Positions 35,018 to 43,985 are shown, counted from the first letter of the stretch. The stretch: 64,000 nucleotides of DNA from Campylobacter ureolyticus (GCF_013372225.1 NZ_CP053832.1:1302001-1366000), one strand, 5' to 3'. The notes: generated by a model from the letters alone, not told the origin. Numbers and translations: made by a program.

Positions 35018-36571
35018 TTATTTTGCATATTCAGTAACTCGTGTTTCTCTTATAACACTTACTTTTATTTCTCCTGGATATTGAACATTAGCTTTTATAT
35101 CATCAGCTATTTCTTTTGCAACTAAAACAGCCTCATCATCATTTATCAAATTTGCATTTACCATAACTCTTATTTCTCTACCAGCATTTATTGCGTATGC
35201 TTGCTTTACTCCATTTTTGCTAGTAGCTATCTCTTCAACCTCAGAAACTCTTTTTAAGAAACTTTCAAGTACTTCACGTCTAGCTCCAGGTCTTGCAGCA
35301 CTTAGCGCATCAGCTGTACAAACTGCAGCACACTCTATACTTTGTGCTTCCTCATGTCCATGGTGAGCATATATCGCATTTATAACAACTGGGTGTTCTT
35401 TATATCTTTTACAAATTTCAGCTCCTAAATCCACATGACTTCCCTCATATTCATGAGTTAAGGCTTTACCAATATCGTGTAAAAGTCCAGCGCGTCTTGC
35501 TAAATTTTCATCTCCACCAGTTTCAGCTGCAATAATTCCAGCTAAATGAGCAACTTCAAGACTATGAGCAAGAGCGTTTTGCCCATAGCTTGCTCTAAAT
35601 TTAAGCTTTCCAATTAATTTTATGATTTCTGGATGAATTCCGCTAAGCCCTAAGTCCATAACGATATTTTCACCCTCTTCTAAAATACTTGCTTCAAACT
35701 CTTCACATACTTTTTTATGAATTTCTTCAATTCTAGCAGGCTGAATTCTTCCATCTTCAACCAATAACTCAACAACTCTTGTTGCAATTGCTCTTCTATA
35801 AAGGTTAAAGCTACTTAAAATAACTGCATGTGGGGTATCATCAATTATAACATCAACGCCTAAAACCATTTCTAGGGTTTTTATATTTCGCCCCTCTTTA
35901 CCGATAATTCTACCTTTTAAATCATCATTTTTTATATCAACAACATTTATAAGTCGTTCTGCTGCATACTCTCCGGCAAATCTAGTTGTAGCTTGAGCTA
36001 TGATATAGTTTGCTCTTTTTTTTGCCTCTTTTTTTGCCTCTTCTTCATATTTTCTAACAATGTGAGCAATGTCTCCACGGCTTCTTTCTTCAACTCGTTT
36101 TAAAATTTCATCTTTTGCCTCTTCTTCTGTTAGGCCTGCAGAATGCTCTAAAACTTTTAAAGCCTCTTCTATTTTAGTTTCATAGTTTTTCTTTAATAGC
36201 TTTCCTTCATCATACATATTTTTAGCATCTTTATGAAACTCTTCAATTTTTTTGGTATTAGTATCTAGAGTTTGCTTTTCTTCAACAAGCTCTTTTTGTT
36301 TTTTATCAAGTTCAGCTGTTTTTAAATCAAAATCTTTTTGAATTTTTAAAACTTTATCTTCATACTTTTTTTTAGCATCAAACTCAGCTTCTTGGATAGT
36401 TAGTTTTGCATCTTTTAAAATACTTTCAGCCTCATATTCAATAGCTTTTGCTTTTGCTTTTGCCTGCTCTACAAAGATATTATAATTTGCTTCATTTATT
36501 TTTTTAGATATTAGATATCCTGCACCAACTCCCACTGCACCGGCTCCTAAGCCTAGAATTATTTCTATCAT
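35018..36571 (-). CDS. rny: Ribonuclease Y
   Basis: The 517-residue protein has an N-terminal membrane anchor (IEIILGLGAGAVGVGAGYLI), a long coiled-coil (about 25-200), a KH domain (GRIIGKEGRNIKTLE) and an HD domain (SLEVAHLAG…GLLHDIGKALTHE). The C-terminus is the conserved YPGEIKVSVIRETRVTEYAK. It is the membrane-bound endoribonuclease that starts mRNA decay. Its first 68 nt overlap the end of the 5-formyl-THF cyclo-ligase gene in another frame. The start ATG at 36571 preserves the usual anchor. Confidence 0.96.
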   Translation of the reverse strand: MIEIILGLGAGAVGVGAGYLISKKINEANYNIFVEQAKAKAKAIEYEAESILKDAKLTIQEAEFDAKKKYEDKVLKIQKDFDLKTAELDKKQKELVEEKQTLDTNTKKIEEFHKDAKNMYDEGKLLKKNYETKIEEALKVLEHSAGLTEEEAKDEILKRVEERSRGDIAHIVRKYEEEAKKEAKKRANYIIAQATTRFAGEYAAERLINVVDIKNDDLKGRIIGKEGRNIKTLEMVLGVDVIIDDTPHAVILSSFNLYRRAIATRVVELLVEDGRIQPARIEEIHKKVCEEFEASILEEGENIVMDLGLSGIHPEIIKLIGKLKFRASYGQNALAHSLEVAHLAGIIAAETGGDENLARRAGLLHDIGKALTHEYEGSHVDLGAEICKRYKEHPVVINAIYAHHGHEEAQSIECAAVCTADALSAARPGARREVLESFLKRVSEVEEIATSKNGVKQAYAINAGREIRVMVNANLINDDEAVLVAKEIADDIKANVQYPGEIKVSVIRETRVTEYAK

Positions 36572-37124
36572 TTTTTCCTCTTATTATGTAATTTTTCTTT
36601 GGAGTTAAGTAAATATCACATTTAATATCATGTTTTTGTGAAATAATCTCTTTTATATACATATCGCAAATCTCCACAAAAATAATTAAAGGCTTATAAT
36701 TAAGATTATCAAAAAATCTATCATAAAAGCCCATTCCATGACCAATTCTAGCCATTTTTCCATCAACTCCAATAACTGGAACTACAGCTAAATCTATTTT
36801 TTTCTTAAAAACATTTTGAGATCTATTTTCTAAGATGCCAAAACGAGATTTATAAAAAGGTCCTCTTAATTTTACCATTTCAAAGCTAAGATTTCGCATA
36901 AGCGGGATAAAAATTTCATTACTTTTTGCTAATTTTCTTCTTAAAAGTAACAAATTAGGCTCATTTGCCGTTGGCATAAAAAATAAAATTTTCTTAGAAT
37001 TTGTTGTTTTAATTATCTTTTTTAGATTTCTTAAAATTTCATAATGGTTACACTTAGCTTTTGTTTTAGTAATAAATTTAAGCTTTTTTTTAGCTCTTTT
37101 TCTAAATATTTCTTTTGTCATCAT
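36504..37124 (-). CDS. 5-formyltetrahydrofolate cyclo-ligase family protein
   Basis: The 206 residues contain the family motifs FFMPTANEPNL (early strand), VVPVIGVDGKMARIGHGMGFYDRFF (the substrate/ATP loop G-x-GxGYYDRFL) and DIYLTPKK near residue 175. It converts 5-formyl-THF to methenyl-THF. The family normally ends close to that LTPKK; the last 30 residues (from NYIIRG) have no obvious counterpart and two thirds of them are encoded by DNA that also encodes the start of rny. There is no strong ribosome-binding site at either of the two adjacent ATGs (37124, 37121). Confidence 0.85.
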   Translation of the reverse strand: MMTKEIFRKRAKKKLKFITKTKAKCNHYEILRNLKKIIKTTNSKKILFFMPTANEPNLLLLRRKLAKSNEIFIPLMRNLSFEMVKLRGPFYKSRFGILENRSQNVFKKKIDLAVVPVIGVDGKMARIGHGMGFYDRFFDNLNYKPLIIFVEICDMYIKEIISQKHDIKCDIYLTPKKNYIIRGKNDRNNSRLRSRCSGSWCRISNI

Positions 37125-37150
37125 TTAACGGTTATTTTATTAAATTTATG

Positions 37151-37156
37151 TATAAT
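37151..37156 (+). promoter_or_regulatory. -10 box (TATAAT) for the thioredoxin-ftsY-radA operon
   Basis: TTATGTATAATTTTAG stands 35 nt ahead of the ATG at 37191, which has GAGGAA as ribosome-binding site. It is in the divergent gap with the cyclo-ligase gene. Confidence 0.6.
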
Positions 37157-37190
37157 TTTAGATTAAAAAGATTTTAAATAGAGGAATTTT

Positions 37191-37769
37191 ATGAAATTTA
37201 TCAAATTTATAGTATTGTTTTTGATTATTTTTTTTGCAGGTTGCGATAAAAAAGATGATAAAAAATCAACTTCTACTTTTAAAGATAGCAATAAAACTTT
37301 AAATTTAGAACAAAATGAAGCTATTTTAACAACCAACTTAGATGCGCCAATTACAATTAAATTCACCAATCATAATCTTATAAGCGTTACTAAAACTGGC
37401 GATGGAATAAATATAGAAAATAGCGATAAAGCTACAATTTTTTTCTTTTTCACACCTTGGTGCCCTCCTTGCTTGGTTCAAATACAAGTGCTTAATAATT
37501 TGGCCAATAAATTTGAAAATGATATCAACATTTACGGGATTGTGGTAAAAAATGATGAAAACCCAAGCGAAAATAAAATAAGTCTAGAAGATATAAAATT
37601 TCAAATAAGCCAAAGCTTGGAAAATGAAACTTTGATGGATGCAATAGGTGGAATTAAAAATATACCTTTTATGAGTGTTTATAAAAAAAGTGGAAAGCAC
37701 TATAAAGACTATTTAGGTATAATACCCGAAGAAATGCTTGAAATAGAGATTAAAAAGGCTATAAAATGA
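37191..37769 (+). CDS. Thioredoxin-fold lipoprotein (TlpA-like)
   Basis: The 192 residues have a lipoprotein signal ending FFAGC (Cys18) followed by a lysine/aspartate-rich stretch and a TlpA/thioredoxin domain. The redox motif is CPPC in FFFTPWCPPCLVQIQVL. A cis-proline region IPFMSVY is present near the C-terminus. It probably reduces disulfides in periplasmic or outer-membrane proteins. Its stop overlaps the ftsY start (ATGA), the same neighbourhood as in C. jejuni. Confidence 0.9.
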   Translation: MKFIKFIVLFLIIFFAGCDKKDDKKSTSTFKDSNKTLNLEQNEAILTTNLDAPITIKFTNHNLISVTKTGDGINIENSDKATIFFFFTPWCPPCLVQIQVLNNLANKFENDINIYGIVVKNDENPSENKISLEDIKFQISQSLENETLMDAIGGIKNIPFMSVYKKSGKHYKDYLGIIPEEMLEIEIKKAIK

Positions 37770-38635
37770 TAAATTTTTTTAAAAAAGGTTTGCAAAAAAC
37801 AGTTGAAGCGATGAAATCTGCCAAACCTAAAAACGAAAAAATTTCAAAAGATATTTTAGAAGAGATGCTTTTAGAAGCAGATGTCGATTATGAAATAGTT
37901 GAAGAGATAATTTACTATCTTCCACCACAAGATGAAGTTTCAAAAAAAGATTTAGAGCGTGTTTTAAATACATATTTTATGTATGAAGATAAAAATATAT
38001 CAAAACAAAAACCTTTTGTTGAGTTAATTTTAGGCGTAAATGGCGCTGGAAAGACAACATCGATTGCAAAATTAGCAAATTTATATAAAAAAAGTGGAAA
38101 AAAGGTAATTCTTGGAGCTTGTGATACTTTTAGAGCTGGAGCTATCGAGCAACTTAGACAATGGGCAATAAAACTTGATATTCCTATAATTGCATCAAAC
38201 CAAGGTCACGATCCAGCAGCTGTTGCATACGATAGCATAAGCTCAGCAGTTGCAAGAGGATATGATAATGTTTTAATTGACACAGCAGGAAGACTTCAAA
38301 ACCAAAAAAATTTAGCAAATGAGCTAGAAAAAATAGTTAGAATTTCATCTCGCGCCATGCCAAGTGCACCACATAGAAAAATTTTAGTTCTTGATGGAAC
38401 ACAGGGAAATAATAGCGTTAAGCAAACTTACGCTTTTAATGAAATTGTAAAACTTGATGGGGTGATAATTACAAAGCTTGATGGAACATCAAAAGGTGGA
38501 GCACTTTTTGGAATAGCAAGGGAGCTTGAACTTCCAATTTTATATATCGGAGTTGGCGAAAAAATGGATGATTTAGTCAAATTTGATGCAAAGGAATTTG
38601 TAAATACACTTTTAGATGGGATTTTTGAAGAATAA
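37766..38635 (+). CDS. ftsY: Signal recognition particle receptor FtsY
   Basis: The 289 residues show an N domain (KGLQKTVEAMKSAKPKNEKI) and a GTPase G domain with VNGAGKTTSIAKLA, DTFRAGAIEQLRQWA, DTAGRLQNQKNLANEL and TKLDGTSKGGALFG. It docks SRP-bound ribosomes to the inner membrane. The acidic A domain of enterobacterial FtsY is absent, as usual in Campylobacterota. It overlaps the genes on both sides. Confidence 0.97.
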   Translation: MINFFKKGLQKTVEAMKSAKPKNEKISKDILEEMLLEADVDYEIVEEIIYYLPPQDEVSKKDLERVLNTYFMYEDKNISKQKPFVELILGVNGAGKTTSIAKLANLYKKSGKKVILGACDTFRAGAIEQLRQWAIKLDIPIIASNQGHDPAAVAYDSISSAVARGYDNVLIDTAGRLQNQKNLANELEKIVRISSRAMPSAPHRKILVLDGTQGNNSVKQTYAFNEIVKLDGVIITKLDGTSKGGALFGIARELELPILYIGVGEKMDDLVKFDAKEFVNTLLDGIFEE

Positions 38636-39975
38636 TGGCTAAAAAAAAGACAGTTTTTGAATGTAGTGCATGTGGAAACAAACAAGCTAAATGGATGGGA
38701 AAATGTCCTGAATGTGGTGCTTGGGATAGTTTTGTTGAACTAAGTGAAGAACAAATTAAATTTATAGAAACTTCTTCAAAAATAATAACTACTCCAAATA
38801 AAGCACAAGAAATTTGTGATATAAAAATAGAAGATGTTAAAAGAGTCTCAACAGAGGATAAAGAGCTTGATTTAGTTTTAGGTGGCGGGATAGTAGAAGG
38901 CTCACTTGTGCTAATTGGTGGAAGCCCTGGGATTGGCAAATCAACGCTTTTACTAAAAATAGCTTCAAATTTGGCAAAAAAATCCTTAAAAGTTCTTTAT
39001 GTAAGTGGAGAAGAAAGCCTTAGTCAAATAAAACTAAGAGCCGATAGGCTAAATGCTGTTTCAAAAAATTTATATCTTTTGGCTGAAATTTCACTTGAAA
39101 ATATTAAAAATGAACTTTTACAAAATGAGTATAAATTTCTAGTTATAGATAGTATCCAAACTCTTTATAGTGACGCTATAACCTCAGCTCCAGGATCTGT
39201 TTCACAAGTAAGAGAAATAACATTTGAGTTAATGCGAATAGCTAAAGAAAAAGGAATTTCTGTTTTTATCATAGGTCATATCACAAAAGAAGGCTCAATT
39301 GCAGGTCCTAGAGTGCTTGAACACATGGTTGATGTGGTGCTTTACTTTGAAGGAGATGCTAGTAAAGAGCTAAGAGTTTTAAGAGGATTTAAAAACCGTT
39401 TTGGCTCAACAAGTGAAGTTGGCATATTTGAAATGAGTGATAAAGGCTTAATAAGCGCAAAAGATGTAGCAAGTAAATTTTTTACAAGAGGCTCTGCTGT
39501 GAGTGGAAGCGCAATAACAGTTATAATGGAAGGTTCTCGCCCATTAATAGTAGAAATTCAAGCCCTAGTTTGTGAAAGCTCATATCCAAAAAGAAGTTCA
39601 ACTGGATATGACAAAAACAGACTTGATATGATAATAGCCTTGCTTGATAGAAAAATGGAAATTTTACTTGGACATTATGATGTTTTTATAAATGTAATTG
39701 GCGGTGTTAAGATAAGCGAAACTGCTGCTGATTTAGCTGTAGTTGCGGCAATTGTAAGCAGTTTTAAAAATCGCCCGATTAGCAAAGAAAGTATATTTTT
39801 AGGAGAAGTTAGCTTAAATGGTGAAATTCGTGATATTTCAAACCTAGATCTTAGAGTAAAAGAAGCAAAAATGCAAAATTTTAGAAATGTCATAGCCCCA
39901 TCTTTACCAATTGAAGAAAAAGGAATAAAAATATTTCAAACAAAAGAAATAAGGCAAATTTTAGATATGATGTAA
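38635..39975 (+). CDS. radA: DNA repair protein RadA
   Basis: The 446 residues start with a four-cysteine zinc finger (ECSACGNKQAKWMGKCPECGAWD). A RecA-like ATPase follows (Walker A GGSPGIGKST, LVIDSIQTL), then the RadA-specific KNRFG motif (GFKNRFGSTSEVGIF) and a C-terminal Lon-like domain (DRKMEILLGHYDVFINVIGG). It helps branch migration during recombination. Its ATG overlaps the ftsY stop (TAATG). Confidence 0.97.
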   Translation: MAKKKTVFECSACGNKQAKWMGKCPECGAWDSFVELSEEQIKFIETSSKIITTPNKAQEICDIKIEDVKRVSTEDKELDLVLGGGIVEGSLVLIGGSPGIGKSTLLLKIASNLAKKSLKVLYVSGEESLSQIKLRADRLNAVSKNLYLLAEISLENIKNELLQNEYKFLVIDSIQTLYSDAITSAPGSVSQVREITFELMRIAKEKGISVFIIGHITKEGSIAGPRVLEHMVDVVLYFEGDASKELRVLRGFKNRFGSTSEVGIFEMSDKGLISAKDVASKFFTRGSAVSGSAITVIMEGSRPLIVEIQALVCESSYPKRSSTGYDKNRLDMIIALLDRKMEILLGHYDVFINVIGGVKISETAADLAVVAAIVSSFKNRPISKESIFLGEVSLNGEIRDISNLDLRVKEAKMQNFRNVIAPSLPIEEKGIKIFQTKEIRQILDMM

Positions 39976-39986
39976 GCGTTTTATGG

Positions 39987-39992
39987 TATAAT
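39987..39992 (+). promoter_or_regulatory. -10 box (TATAAT) for the degenerate GGDEF gene
   Basis: TTATGGTATAATACC lies 29 nt ahead of the ATG at 40022; AAAAAGG is the ribosome-binding site. Confidence 0.55.
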
Positions 39993-40021
39993 ACCTTAAT
40001 TTATAGCAAAAAGGTTATATT

Positions 40022-41086
40022 ATGAAGAAAAGTGATGAAATCATAAAAGATATACAAAATAGAAACCACAATTATTTAATTATGATAAATGACTTTGGTG
40101 TGAGTTTGGCTAAAAATAGTTTATCGTTTTTTGAAATTCAATCTTTTTTTAAAAATTTAGCAGATTATGCAGCATATCAATTTGAAGATTTAAAACAAAT
40201 TTTTGATGAGTTTGAAATAGATAAAAGACAAGTTGAGTCTCATATTAAAAATCAAAAAATATTTTTAAACGAAGTTAATTATATGTGCTCATATGTAAGT
40301 GATGATGTCTATAAGATAAAACCACTTTTAAATTTTTTGATATTTTGGTCAGAATCTGAAGTAAATAACCAAAATTTCCTGCTCTTTAAACAGGTTGAGC
40401 TTATAAAAAAAGGAATGACTCCAAGTGATGCATACGAATTGATGAGTCTTCATGATAATACAACCTTTGCAAGAACTATTAATAATTTTATAAATACATT
40501 AATCCAAAAAAATGACGAACTTGCACAAAATAATATAGCTCTGCAAATAAAACTTAATAAAACTACAAAAAAGTTGAATGCTTTAAATAAAGAGCTTGAT
40601 GCTTTTCCAGTAACAGACCCAATTACAAATCTATCAAATAGAACTCAAGCCTTAAAAGCTTTAAATATTTTATTTAAAGAAGAAAATAAAAATGTTGGAG
40701 CTTTGTTGTTTTCCCTAACAAGCTATAACGACATGATAAATCAACTCGGGTATGAAGTAACAAATAACATATTTTTAGCAATCATAAGAATTATTAAAAA
40801 TTCAATGCGAAGTGATGATTTGATTTACTCTATGAAAAAAGATGAGCTTTTATTAATTTGTCAAAATCTAAATGAAACAAGTGCAATTAATATAGCAAAT
40901 ATGTTAATAGAAAGAATTACAAAAAATAGTGTTTTAAACACACTTCTTGGAAGTTTTAATAAACTTAGTATAAATATTGGTATAGCATTACTAAAATCAG
41001 TATCAGACTCCGATGATCTACTTGTCTTGCTAGATAAAAAGCTTAAAAATGCTCAATCTATGGGAAAAAATAGAATTGAAATTTAA
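40022..41086 (+). CDS. GGDEF-like domain protein with degenerate active site
   Basis: The 354 residues have an N-terminal helical region (about 1-190, no recognised sensor), a coiled-coil (LAQNNIALQIKLNKTTKKLNALNKELD) and a GGDEF-fold domain beginning DPITNLSNRTQALKAL. At the active-site position the sequence is SMKKDELLLICQ, so GG[D/E]EF has become KKDEL. The nucleotide-binding glycines are lost and cyclic-di-GMP synthesis is unlikely. Such proteins may act as binding or scaffolding partners. It has its own promoter and stands alone between radA and a probable small RNA. Confidence 0.82.
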   Translation: MKKSDEIIKDIQNRNHNYLIMINDFGVSLAKNSLSFFEIQSFFKNLADYAAYQFEDLKQIFDEFEIDKRQVESHIKNQKIFLNEVNYMCSYVSDDVYKIKPLLNFLIFWSESEVNNQNFLLFKQVELIKKGMTPSDAYELMSLHDNTTFARTINNFINTLIQKNDELAQNNIALQIKLNKTTKKLNALNKELDAFPVTDPITNLSNRTQALKALNILFKEENKNVGALLFSLTSYNDMINQLGYEVTNNIFLAIIRIIKNSMRSDDLIYSMKKDELLLICQNLNETSAINIANMLIERITKNSVLNTLLGSFNKLSINIGIALLKSVSDSDDLLVLLDKKLKNAQSMGKNRIEI

Positions 41087-41136
41087 TTAAAATTATATAG
41101 GTTTTTTAATTTTCAACTCGACTTTATATTTTGCAT

Positions 41137-41254
41137 TATAATAAGAATATAACTCAAAGCAAATTTAGAGCAACAAATGAAGATGAGATAACACAATTCA
41201 CAAATAGTAGAAAGTATAAATTAAGTTAAATTTGGTGCATTTAGCACCAAATTT
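41137..41254 (+). ncRNA. Candidate small RNA between the GGDEF-like gene and dps
   Basis: An extended -10 box, TTTTGCATTATAAT (TATAAT at 41137-41142), is followed after about 85 nt by a perfect 11-bp-stem terminator. The stretch between has no reading frame beyond a five-codon ATG-AAG-ATG-AGA-TAA. The expected transcript is about 41149 to 41254, roughly 105 nt. It runs against dps, whose terminator it shares. This is a prediction from promoter plus terminator only. Confidence 0.4.
41228..41254. terminator. Terminator after dps (bidirectional)
   Basis: AAATTTGGTGC and GCACCAAATTT pair perfectly (11 bp) around the loop ATTTA, immediately beyond the dps stop codon. Confidence 0.7.
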
Positions 41255-41255
41255 A

Positions 41256-41693
41256 TTAAGCAAGTGTTGCAGAAAGCATCCAAAGAGCTTTTTCATATTT
41301 GCCAATGTAATCATCACAAATTGCTCCTGTTGCTCTATCTCCTGCCTCATCACTTAATTTTGCTAATTTTCTAAACTCGCCTAGCAAATACTCATAATCT
41401 TTTTTTATTAATTCAACTACTTCTTTACAAGTAAAAGAATCTTTTTCTACTTTTGGAGTTTTTGATCTTTCAATTATAGCTTTTGGGCAAATTATAGCTT
41501 TTCCACCAAGTTGGATAGCCCTTTCGGCTGCCTCATCAAATAATTCACCCATATCATCATAAGCTTCTTCAGTATATTTATGGATAGCTAAAAATTGGGT
41601 TCCTTTTACATTCCAGTGATAATTATGAAATTGAACGCTTAAAGCTAAAGCATCTGCTTGAATTTGGTTAAGTTGTTCTATAACTTTATTCAT
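41256..41693 (-). CDS. dps: Dps-family ferritin-like DNA/iron-binding protein
   Basis: The 145 residues have the Dps ferroxidase pattern split between subunits: [44 protein letters not shown], with the conserved histidines, aspartate and glutamate. The protein forms a 12-subunit shell that stores iron and limits peroxide damage. The N-terminus is short and lacks a lysine-rich tail, so direct DNA binding may be weak. The ribosome-binding site is AAGGAG; an imperfect palindrome covers its -10 box. Confidence 0.95.
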   Translation of the reverse strand: MNKVIEQLNQIQADALALSVQFHNYHWNVKGTQFLAIHKYTEEAYDDMGELFDEAAERAIQLGGKAIICPKAIIERSKTPKVEKDSFTCKEVVELIKKDYEYLLGEFRKLAKLSDEAGDRATGAICDDYIGKYEKALWMLSATLA

Positions 41694-41722
41694 TTTATTC
41701 TCCTTTTATTAAAATAAATTAT

Positions 41723-41738
41723 GAGAATAATTATACTC
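41723..41738 (-). promoter_or_regulatory. dps -10 box within an imperfect palindrome
   Basis: GAGAATAATTATACTC pairs with its own complement at 14 of 16 positions. TATAAT on the minus strand (41735-41730) lies inside it, 37 nt before the dps start. The ATAATTAT core is compatible with a Fur/PerR-type site, which is common at dps genes, but the match is only partial. Confidence 0.4.
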
Positions 41739-41789
41739 TAAAAAGTTAAATAAATATCCTTAACGCATAAAAATATTTAAAAATAAAAA

Positions 41790-43013
41790 TTATTTAGAAA
41801 TTAGAGTTTTTAAAATTCTTTTACCTATCTCAACCCCTGGCTGATCATAAGTATTGATATCAAGCATAACCCCAACTGCACTTGTTAAAAGCATATAATA
41901 ATAAAGCAAATATCCAACATGCCACTCATCAAGCTTGTTTAACTCTATTAAATCAACGCTAATTCCCTCATTTATTACAGCTTGCATTGTTGATTCACAC
42001 TGAAGATTTAAAATTTCACTCATAGAATAACCATTTATAAAATCACAACTTTCTAGATATTTTAAACTTAAATTTACTTTATTTTTATCGTTTTGCTCTT
42101 CTAAAACTCTTATAAAAGTTACAGTTTTATCCTTTACACCATCCATAATAAGCTGTAAAAATGAGTGTTGATCCCTACTTCCAATCAATGCAACAGGTGT
42201 TAAGCCAAATCTTTTATACTCTTTTTTCTTACCTAAGCTTTCAGCCCAAAGCTGCACATACCAATTATTAAAGCTTTTAAAACGGTCCGAGTAACTAAAA
42301 AGCACATTTATTTTTGCTTTTTTATGTGTTGCATAATGGTATGCTTTTTGTAAAATAGTATCATTTTTTTCTATAAAAAACTCATTTGCACACTTTGAAG
42401 CACCATTTAAAAACTCTTTTACATCATATCCTAAAATCTCTAAAATAACAGTTGTTGATGGGCTTAAAACACTAAATCTTCCGCCTACATTTGATGGTAT
42501 ATTAAAAACTTTAACATCAAAATCTTTTGCTAGTTTTTCTAAATTTGAACCATTATCTGTTATAAAAACAAAATTTTTACTAAAATTTTTAACCTCAAAT
42601 TTAGAAATAATTCTTTTAAATATAGTAATTGTTTCTATTGTGGTGCCTGATTTTGAAACAATAAAAAAAAGTGTTTTATCAAATTTTAAAGAATTTACAA
42701 CATTTGAAAAACTATAGAAATCTAAATTGTCTAAAAAATTTACTTTTATTTTTTTATTTCCTAAAAGTTTGCAAACCGCCTTTGTTCCAAGTGATGAACC
42801 ACCCATTCCAACAACAACCAAATCATCAAATTCTTTATTTTTTATAAATTCTTTAACCTCATCTAAAACATCAAGTCCAGTTTTAGGAAGATGAAAATAA
42901 CCAATATTTCCCTCTTTAAATTCTAAATTTATTCGTTTTGCATACTCTTCAATTAAATTTCTATCAACTTTACTAAATTTTAAACTATTTACCACCATTT
43001 GAGTTTTTACCAT
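41790..43013 (-). CDS. pgi: Glucose-6-phosphate isomerase
   Basis: The 407 residues have sugar-isomerase domains with VVVGMGGSSLGTKAV, FIVSKSGTTIETITIF, GGRFSVLSPSTTV (the GGR.S signature) and a C-terminal DINTYDQPGVEIGKRI. Campylobacterota have this shorter form (about 400 residues) compared with about 550 in E. coli. It interconverts glucose-6-P and fructose-6-P, mainly for gluconeogenic sugar supply. The reading frame begins inside the end of galU; ATG at 43013 or 42998 are both possible, with weak ribosome-binding sites. Confidence 0.95.
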   Translation of the reverse strand: MVKTQMVVNSLKFSKVDRNLIEEYAKRINLEFKEGNIGYFHLPKTGLDVLDEVKEFIKNKEFDDLVVVGMGGSSLGTKAVCKLLGNKKIKVNFLDNLDFYSFSNVVNSLKFDKTLFFIVSKSGTTIETITIFKRIISKFEVKNFSKNFVFITDNGSNLEKLAKDFDVKVFNIPSNVGGRFSVLSPSTTVILEILGYDVKEFLNGASKCANEFFIEKNDTILQKAYHYATHKKAKINVLFSYSDRFKSFNNWYVQLWAESLGKKKEYKRFGLTPVALIGSRDQHSFLQLIMDGVKDKTVTFIRVLEEQNDKNKVNLSLKYLESCDFINGYSMSEILNLQCESTMQAVINEGISVDLIELNKLDEWHVGYLLYYYMLLTSAVGVMLDINTYDQPGVEIGKRILKTLISK

Positions 43014-43833
43014 TTTTTAATTTATTATAAAAATAATTTGTTGCTTCAACAAAACCATCCAAAGAGCCACAATCAAATCTTTTACCTTTAAATTTATATG
43101 CTAAAACAATGCCCTCGTTGGCTTGTTTTAAAAGTGCATCTGTTATTTGAATTTCACCATTTTTACCAGGTTTTGTAGCCTCTATAAAATTGAAAATATT
43201 TGGCGTTAATATATATCTTCCAATAATTGCAAGATTACTTTTTGCCTCTTTTGGGTCTGGTTTTTCAACCATGTTATTTACTATTAATAAATCATCTTCG
43301 ATATATCTTCCCTCAACAATTCCATATTTATCGGTGTCTTTATTATCCACTTCCATAACAGCAACAATCGAAGCTCGGTATTTTTCAAATACTCTAAGCA
43401 TTTGAGTCATTACTCCCTCGCCATTTTCATTTATACATAAATCATCAGCTAAAATTACACCAAAAGGCTCATCTCCAACTAGAATTTTACCTTTATTAAT
43501 AGCATCTCCTAGCCCTCTCATCTGTCTTTGTCTAGTGAATGAAAATCTGCAATTTTGCATTAAATCTCTAACTTCTTTTAGCAAATGTTCTTTACTTGTA
43601 CCTGAAATTTGATCTTCAAGCTCATAGCTTAAATCAAAATAATCTTCCAAAGCTCTTTTGCCGCGCCCTGTTACAAAAGCCATATTATGCATTCCAGCCT
43701 CTAATGCCTCGTCAACCCCATAATGAATTAGTGGTTTTGTAAGTATAGGTAGCATTTCTTTTGGAAGAGATTTTGTAGCTGGTAAAAATCTAGTTCCATA
43801 ACCAGCTGCTGGAAAAAGACAAGTTTCTATCAT
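42985..43833 (-). CDS. galU: UTP-glucose-1-phosphate uridylyltransferase
   Basis: The 282 residues begin MIETCLFPAAGYGTRFLPAT and continue KSLPKEMLPI, the nucleotidyltransferase signature of GalU. Other family segments are FVTGRGKRALEDYFD, RQMRGLGDAI, GVILADDLC and VEKPDPKEAKSNLAIIGRY. It makes UDP-glucose for surface glycans. AAAGG precedes the ATG by 7 nt. It overlaps pgi by 29 nt, so both genes form one unit linking hexose phosphates to UDP-sugars. Confidence 0.97.
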   Translation of the reverse strand: MIETCLFPAAGYGTRFLPATKSLPKEMLPILTKPLIHYGVDEALEAGMHNMAFVTGRGKRALEDYFDLSYELEDQISGTSKEHLLKEVRDLMQNCRFSFTRQRQMRGLGDAINKGKILVGDEPFGVILADDLCINENGEGVMTQMLRVFEKYRASIVAVMEVDNKDTDKYGIVEGRYIEDDLLIVNNMVEKPDPKEAKSNLAIIGRYILTPNIFNFIEATKPGKNGEIQITDALLKQANEGIVLAYKFKGKRFDCGSLDGFVEATNYFYNKLKNGKNSNGGK

Positions 43834-43855
43834 AATTTAACCTTTTTAGAATTTG

Positions 43856-43861
43856 ATTATA
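43856..43861 (-). promoter_or_regulatory. -10 box (TATAAT) for galU-pgi
   Basis: The minus strand reads TTGTATAATCAAA, 23 nt ahead of the galU ATG. A second TATAAT lies 8 bp further upstream (43869-43864), so the start may slip between two positions. Confidence 0.5.
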
Positions 43862-43985
43862 CAATTATATCTAAAATTTTATAAAATCTTTGTTGTTTAA
43901 AATATATACATATTTTATTAGATTTTAATATTTAAAAAGTTACAATCAAATGGCATTTAATTTTTTAACAAAAAGGAGTTTTGTT

